Shown here: positions 62,199-64,000 of the stretch, piece after piece
How positions within the stretch are numbered: position 1 is the stretch's first letter
Layout of the letters: each line of letters opens with the position of its first letter
Assembly: GCA_030278955.1 (NCBI GenBank)
Contig: JAOANR010000004.1
Coordinates: 61,535,686-61,599,685 of the forward strand
Source of the DNA: Hygrophila difformis
Taxonomy: Eukaryota; Streptophyta; Magnoliopsida; Lamiales; Acanthaceae
DNA length: 64,000 bases
Reading direction: 5' to 3'
Program-made: the position numbers and the translations under genes
Notes under the pieces: model-generated
The model's input: only the letters and a program-made list of their open reading frames with translations
What the model was told of the DNA's origin: nothing
Database searches by the model: none

Positions 62199-64000
62199 GG
62201 AATACCGTGAGATGGCCGATCGTGCTTAAGGTTTTTCGATTAATGAAGACATATTGGCCGATCTTCTTGAAGAGCAAGAGTGATGTATTATGACATAGAA
62301 GCCAATTATAACTTGGGAAAACAAGAACACATTTGATGTGATGGAGGATTATAAGTTATTAACGATGTGAAAGTTACGCGCTGCAAGTATTCATCTTGCC
62401 TTTCTTAAGTTGTGTAACTTTTTATTTGGTAAATAACCACTTTGATGACAGATAAAAGTTGTTGCAGTGTCACGCTGGATTGCCTTCAATTATAGTGCAT
62501 GATTATATCATTGTCAATATCTAATTTTTAAGAATTTAAGCCTTAATGTCATGACGTGGAAAGGATTTATTATGACAAGGGCCTTTGAATTTTGGGGAGG
62601 GAATTGGTCACATCTAGAGTGAAATGAGAAGAAAAATGACACCTTGATGGTCCCCTGAAAGTCTCTCGAGTAGATATTTGATGACATCATTATTTGTAGT
62701 ATCTAATTTTAATGACTGATTGGATTAGTAGGTTCGAATGCTATCATTAAAATGAAAACGTAAAATAATAATTTTTTTATTCATATATTTAAAATTTACT
62801 AGTTATTGAGTTAAATGAATCGAATTCAGTTCTCAACAACGGAGACTTCAAATTCAGAGACTTTCTTCAATTATATCGACAAGACGACAATATAGAGCAA
62901 TAATTATACAATTTCCATGGTTCACTACACATTTTAATTTGATGATGATGAAACATGAGAAAAAGAAGGTGATAGTGCAGGCAATGATAAACACGTGATT
63001 GGTGCTCAAGAGTCAGCAGTCTCTGCCATGATTCATATGGAAATGGAAAGGCTGCAAGAGGTTTTTCTGGATGGTTTCTTTTCTCTAGAATGGCAACTCT
63101 GAACTTATTATGCTATGGGAACTTGAATACCAGTACTTACTATATCCCGTTTGGCTGGGCCTTCTTCAACCAACCAATTGTAGTTGACCATGCATCTGTG
63201 TATGCTCAATTCATCACTCTCCACTTTCCCACTTCCACTTTTTTTTTTTTTTAATTACAGAAACAGTTGCTGTCACTTAAAAAATGCCCGTAAATGCTAC
63301 TCCTACTACTTATCTTCCCCGCCCCCCCCAGCATGGCAATGATCATGATCTACCGCTTTCCCCATTTACGCACTTTATCTCAATCCTTTTTATACTATAT
63401 AGTAGTAGATTGCAATCCACTTTACTTCCCAAATTAGGGAAAAACTGATTAATTGGTACTTGGACTTGGGAGTCATCCTCTGCAGCTTTTTGTGCTGTCA
63501 TTTAGGACTTCCTGGCTGCTCTGCTCTCTTCTTGTTGCAGATTATACTAATTTTATTTTTTGATGGCCTACAACATTGGCTTCTCCGATCCTTGCACTGA
63601 ATGATTGGTTGAAGTTTCTACAAGGATTTTTATGTTTGTGGTTTTGGTTGACTGACTGAAGTTATGTTGCTGGAAAATACTAGATCCGACGAAACTATTT
63701 TTCCTTGATGCTTAACAACAGTATCTGAAGTAAAAAAATTTGCTGGAGATTTCTTTAATTTCAAAGCCTTTTGAAAGTTGAAACCCAAATTTAGTTAGTT
63801 CATCTCATCCCTCTCCAAAGTTATATGCCTGTTTGAACTTCCCTCTTCAAAGTTATTACTGAAATATTTTATAGTATTAATTGAGTGTGAGTTGTATGCT
63901 CTGTATGATGACAACAATAACTAACAGAAAGTGGAACATTAGTACTGAACATTAAATCCCTGCTTTTATGGACATAAACTCCGATCGGAACAGTGTTACA
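62199..64000. other. Downstream of TIP41 to window end
   Basis: The first 250 bases should be the TIP41 3' UTR. The remaining 1.5 kb shows no coding frame of note. It may be the upstream region of a gene outside the window, but no element is clear. Confidence 0.4.

Overview
The window is nuclear DNA from a flowering plant, most likely a eudicot. The genes have short exons, AT-rich introns with GT..AG borders, and plant-specific products: a clade D PP2C, two PPR proteins, a GASA/snakin peptide, a GH3 enzyme, a DUF620 protein and a plastid SWIB protein. Between them lie many MITEs. The genus cannot be fixed from the sequence alone; an asterid is a guess from protein similarity.

Layout. 0-11.4 kb is gene-dense: PP2C (+), a long intronless P-class PPR gene (-, tail to tail with the PP2C), a two-exon plastid SWIB gene (-), and a three-exon DUF620 gene (-) whose middle exon carries a one-base frameshift. 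11.4-13.7 kb is MITE-rich. 13.7-20.7 kb holds a ten-exon LRR/WD40 gene (+). 23.1 kb holds a GASA peptide gene (+) and 24.8-26.4 kb a TXNDC9-like gene (+). 27.2-28.6 kb holds a hAT-type element with an 8-bp target duplication, followed by a decayed partial copy of the LRR/WD40 gene. 29.9-33.0 kb is a five-exon Pumilio gene (-). 33-38.8 kb is repeat-rich. 38.8-40.7 kb is an intronless E-class PPR gene (-). 45.25-47.25 kb is a three-exon GH3 gene (-). About 47.3-58.8 kb has no gene I can support; it holds MITEs, a tRNA-derived SINE and a Mutator-like element with about 146-bp terminal repeats. 58.8-62.2 kb is an eight-exon TIP41-like gene (+).

The genes are independent, not an operon or cluster. 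Loose themes are auxin and growth signalling (GH3, clade D PP2C, TIP41, GASA) and organelle RNA or nucleoid function (two PPR proteins, SWIB). I rebuilt exon structures by joining splice sites so that reading frame and family similarity are continuous; every multi-exon model except DUF620 closes in frame. UTRs and transcription start sites are not determined.

The most unusual content is in the repeats. Three non-autonomous-looking elements with TAGGG..CCCTA-type ends have interiors made of short tandem or palindromic repeats. There is also the MULE, a broken gene-fragment copy, and at least a dozen Stowaway-like MITEs. I found no CRISPR, prokaryotic or viral system.
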